Source of the DNA: an uncultured Coriobacteriaceae bacterium
Lineage (GTDB): Bacteria; Actinomycetota; Coriobacteriia; Coriobacteriales; QAMH01
NCBI GenBank assembly: GCA_902783175.1
Contig: CACZQA010000170.1
Location: 1 to 5,063, forward strand
Direction of reading: 5' to 3'
Length of the DNA: 5,063 nt
The notes below the pieces were generated by a model. That model saw nothing but the letters and a program-made list of their open reading frames with translations. It had not been told where the DNA came from and did not search any database. Every line of letters begins with the position of its first letter. Position 1 is the first letter of the stretch. Positions 4,836 through 5,063 of the stretch are shown here, piece by piece. Position numbers and translations under genes: made by a program.

Positions 4836-4841
4836 ATTATA
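4836..4841 (-). promoter_or_regulatory. rnpB: -10 box of the rnpB promoter
   Basis: A perfect TATAAT lies on the minus strand, with the expected start six or seven bases on, at about 4829-4830, which matches the 5' end set by the P1 helix. A good -35 is not visible; the region around 4860-4867 gives only TTCCGA/CCGACG-like matches at 18-20 bp. The box contains the TAA stop of the DUF167 gene upstream. Confidence 0.7.
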
Positions 4842-5063
4842 GCAGGCGATCCAGGTCTTCGTCGGAAATTGGTATCTCGAACATCTTGTGGCGGCTCGTC
4901 TCGCCGCGCTCACAGCTCACGGAATTCTTCGGAACACCAAAGAAGGCAGCCAGCACCTTGCCAGCCGCCTTCGTCGCTTTTCCCTTTTCCGGCGCTGCAG
5001 TCACCCGCACCGAAATCTCGTGCGCCCCATCGGCGCCCTCGCGCCACCCCATCACCTTGTCGG
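4837..5063 (-). CDS. DUF167/YggU-family protein, 5' end beyond the window
   Basis: A 74-residue reading frame enters from the right edge and ends at TAA (4839-4837). It shows the family core: a beta-strand region ISVRVTAAP, the GKA signature (EKGKATKAAGKVLAAFFGVP) and the closing GETSRHKMFEIP. DUF167 proteins are usually about 75-100 residues, so only a short N-terminal piece should be missing. A GTG-ATG pair at 5055-5050 could serve as a start. However, the frame is open upstream of it (DKVMGWREG), and family members normally have one more strand there, so I treat the gene as partial. The family has no firmly assigned function. The gene ends right at rnpB, and its stop codon is part of the rnpB -10 box, so the two are transcriptionally linked or at least packed without a spacer. 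Confidence 0.88.
   Translation of the reverse strand, partial: DKVMGWREGADGAHEISVRVTAAPEKGKATKAAGKVLAAFFGVPKNSVSCERGETSRHKMFEIPISDEDLDRLL

Overview
The window is about 5 kb of high-GC bacterial DNA (roughly 58-60% G+C by eye). It looks like chromosomal backbone from a Gram-positive actinobacterial lineage, most likely Coriobacteriia/Eggerthellaceae. That placement is an inference from the comEA-comEC pair, the tRNA style with encoded CCA, the DUF5692-like membrane protein and the overall base composition. No search was run. Every protein gene and the RNase P RNA read on the minus strand; only the two tRNAs read on the plus strand.

Layout, left to right. At 1-162 is the N-terminal end of a probable comEC. 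It overlaps by 4 nt the stop of comEA (159-827), which encodes a membrane-anchored DNA-uptake protein with SLBB and helix-hairpin-helix domains. A gap of 218 bp (828-1045) follows. I see no convincing gene in it, but it carries seven GAGC words spaced 11-12 bp apart. At 1046-1876 is an unrecognised single-span membrane protein with a long, highly charged cytoplasmic tail. It is divergent from a strong promoter (1932-1960) that drives tRNA-Gln(CUG) and tRNA-Glu(CUC), which end at a clear intrinsic terminator (2181-2211).

The centre holds a polytopic, tryptophan-rich membrane protein (2386-3429, DUF5692-like) and, upstream of it on the same strand, a TetR-family repressor gene (3554-4132). The tetR promoter has a near-consensus -35/-10 pair with a perfect 15-bp palindrome lying on the -35 box. 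This suggests that TetR controls itself and, by read-through, the membrane protein. The leader between the two genes can fold into two hairpins, the second ending exactly at the membrane-protein Shine-Dalgarno.

The right end holds three tandem 40-bp repeats, each with the palindrome GTGGCAGTGCCAC. Next come a type A RNase P RNA gene (rnpB, about 4480-4830) and the 3' part of a DUF167/YggU-family gene, whose stop codon lies inside the apparent -10 box of rnpB.

I do not see a defence system, CRISPR array, transposon or other obvious mobile element. The less ordinary signals are the 11-bp phased GAGC array, the 40-bp palindromic tandem repeats, and the TetR/DUF5692 module with its operator and structured leader.
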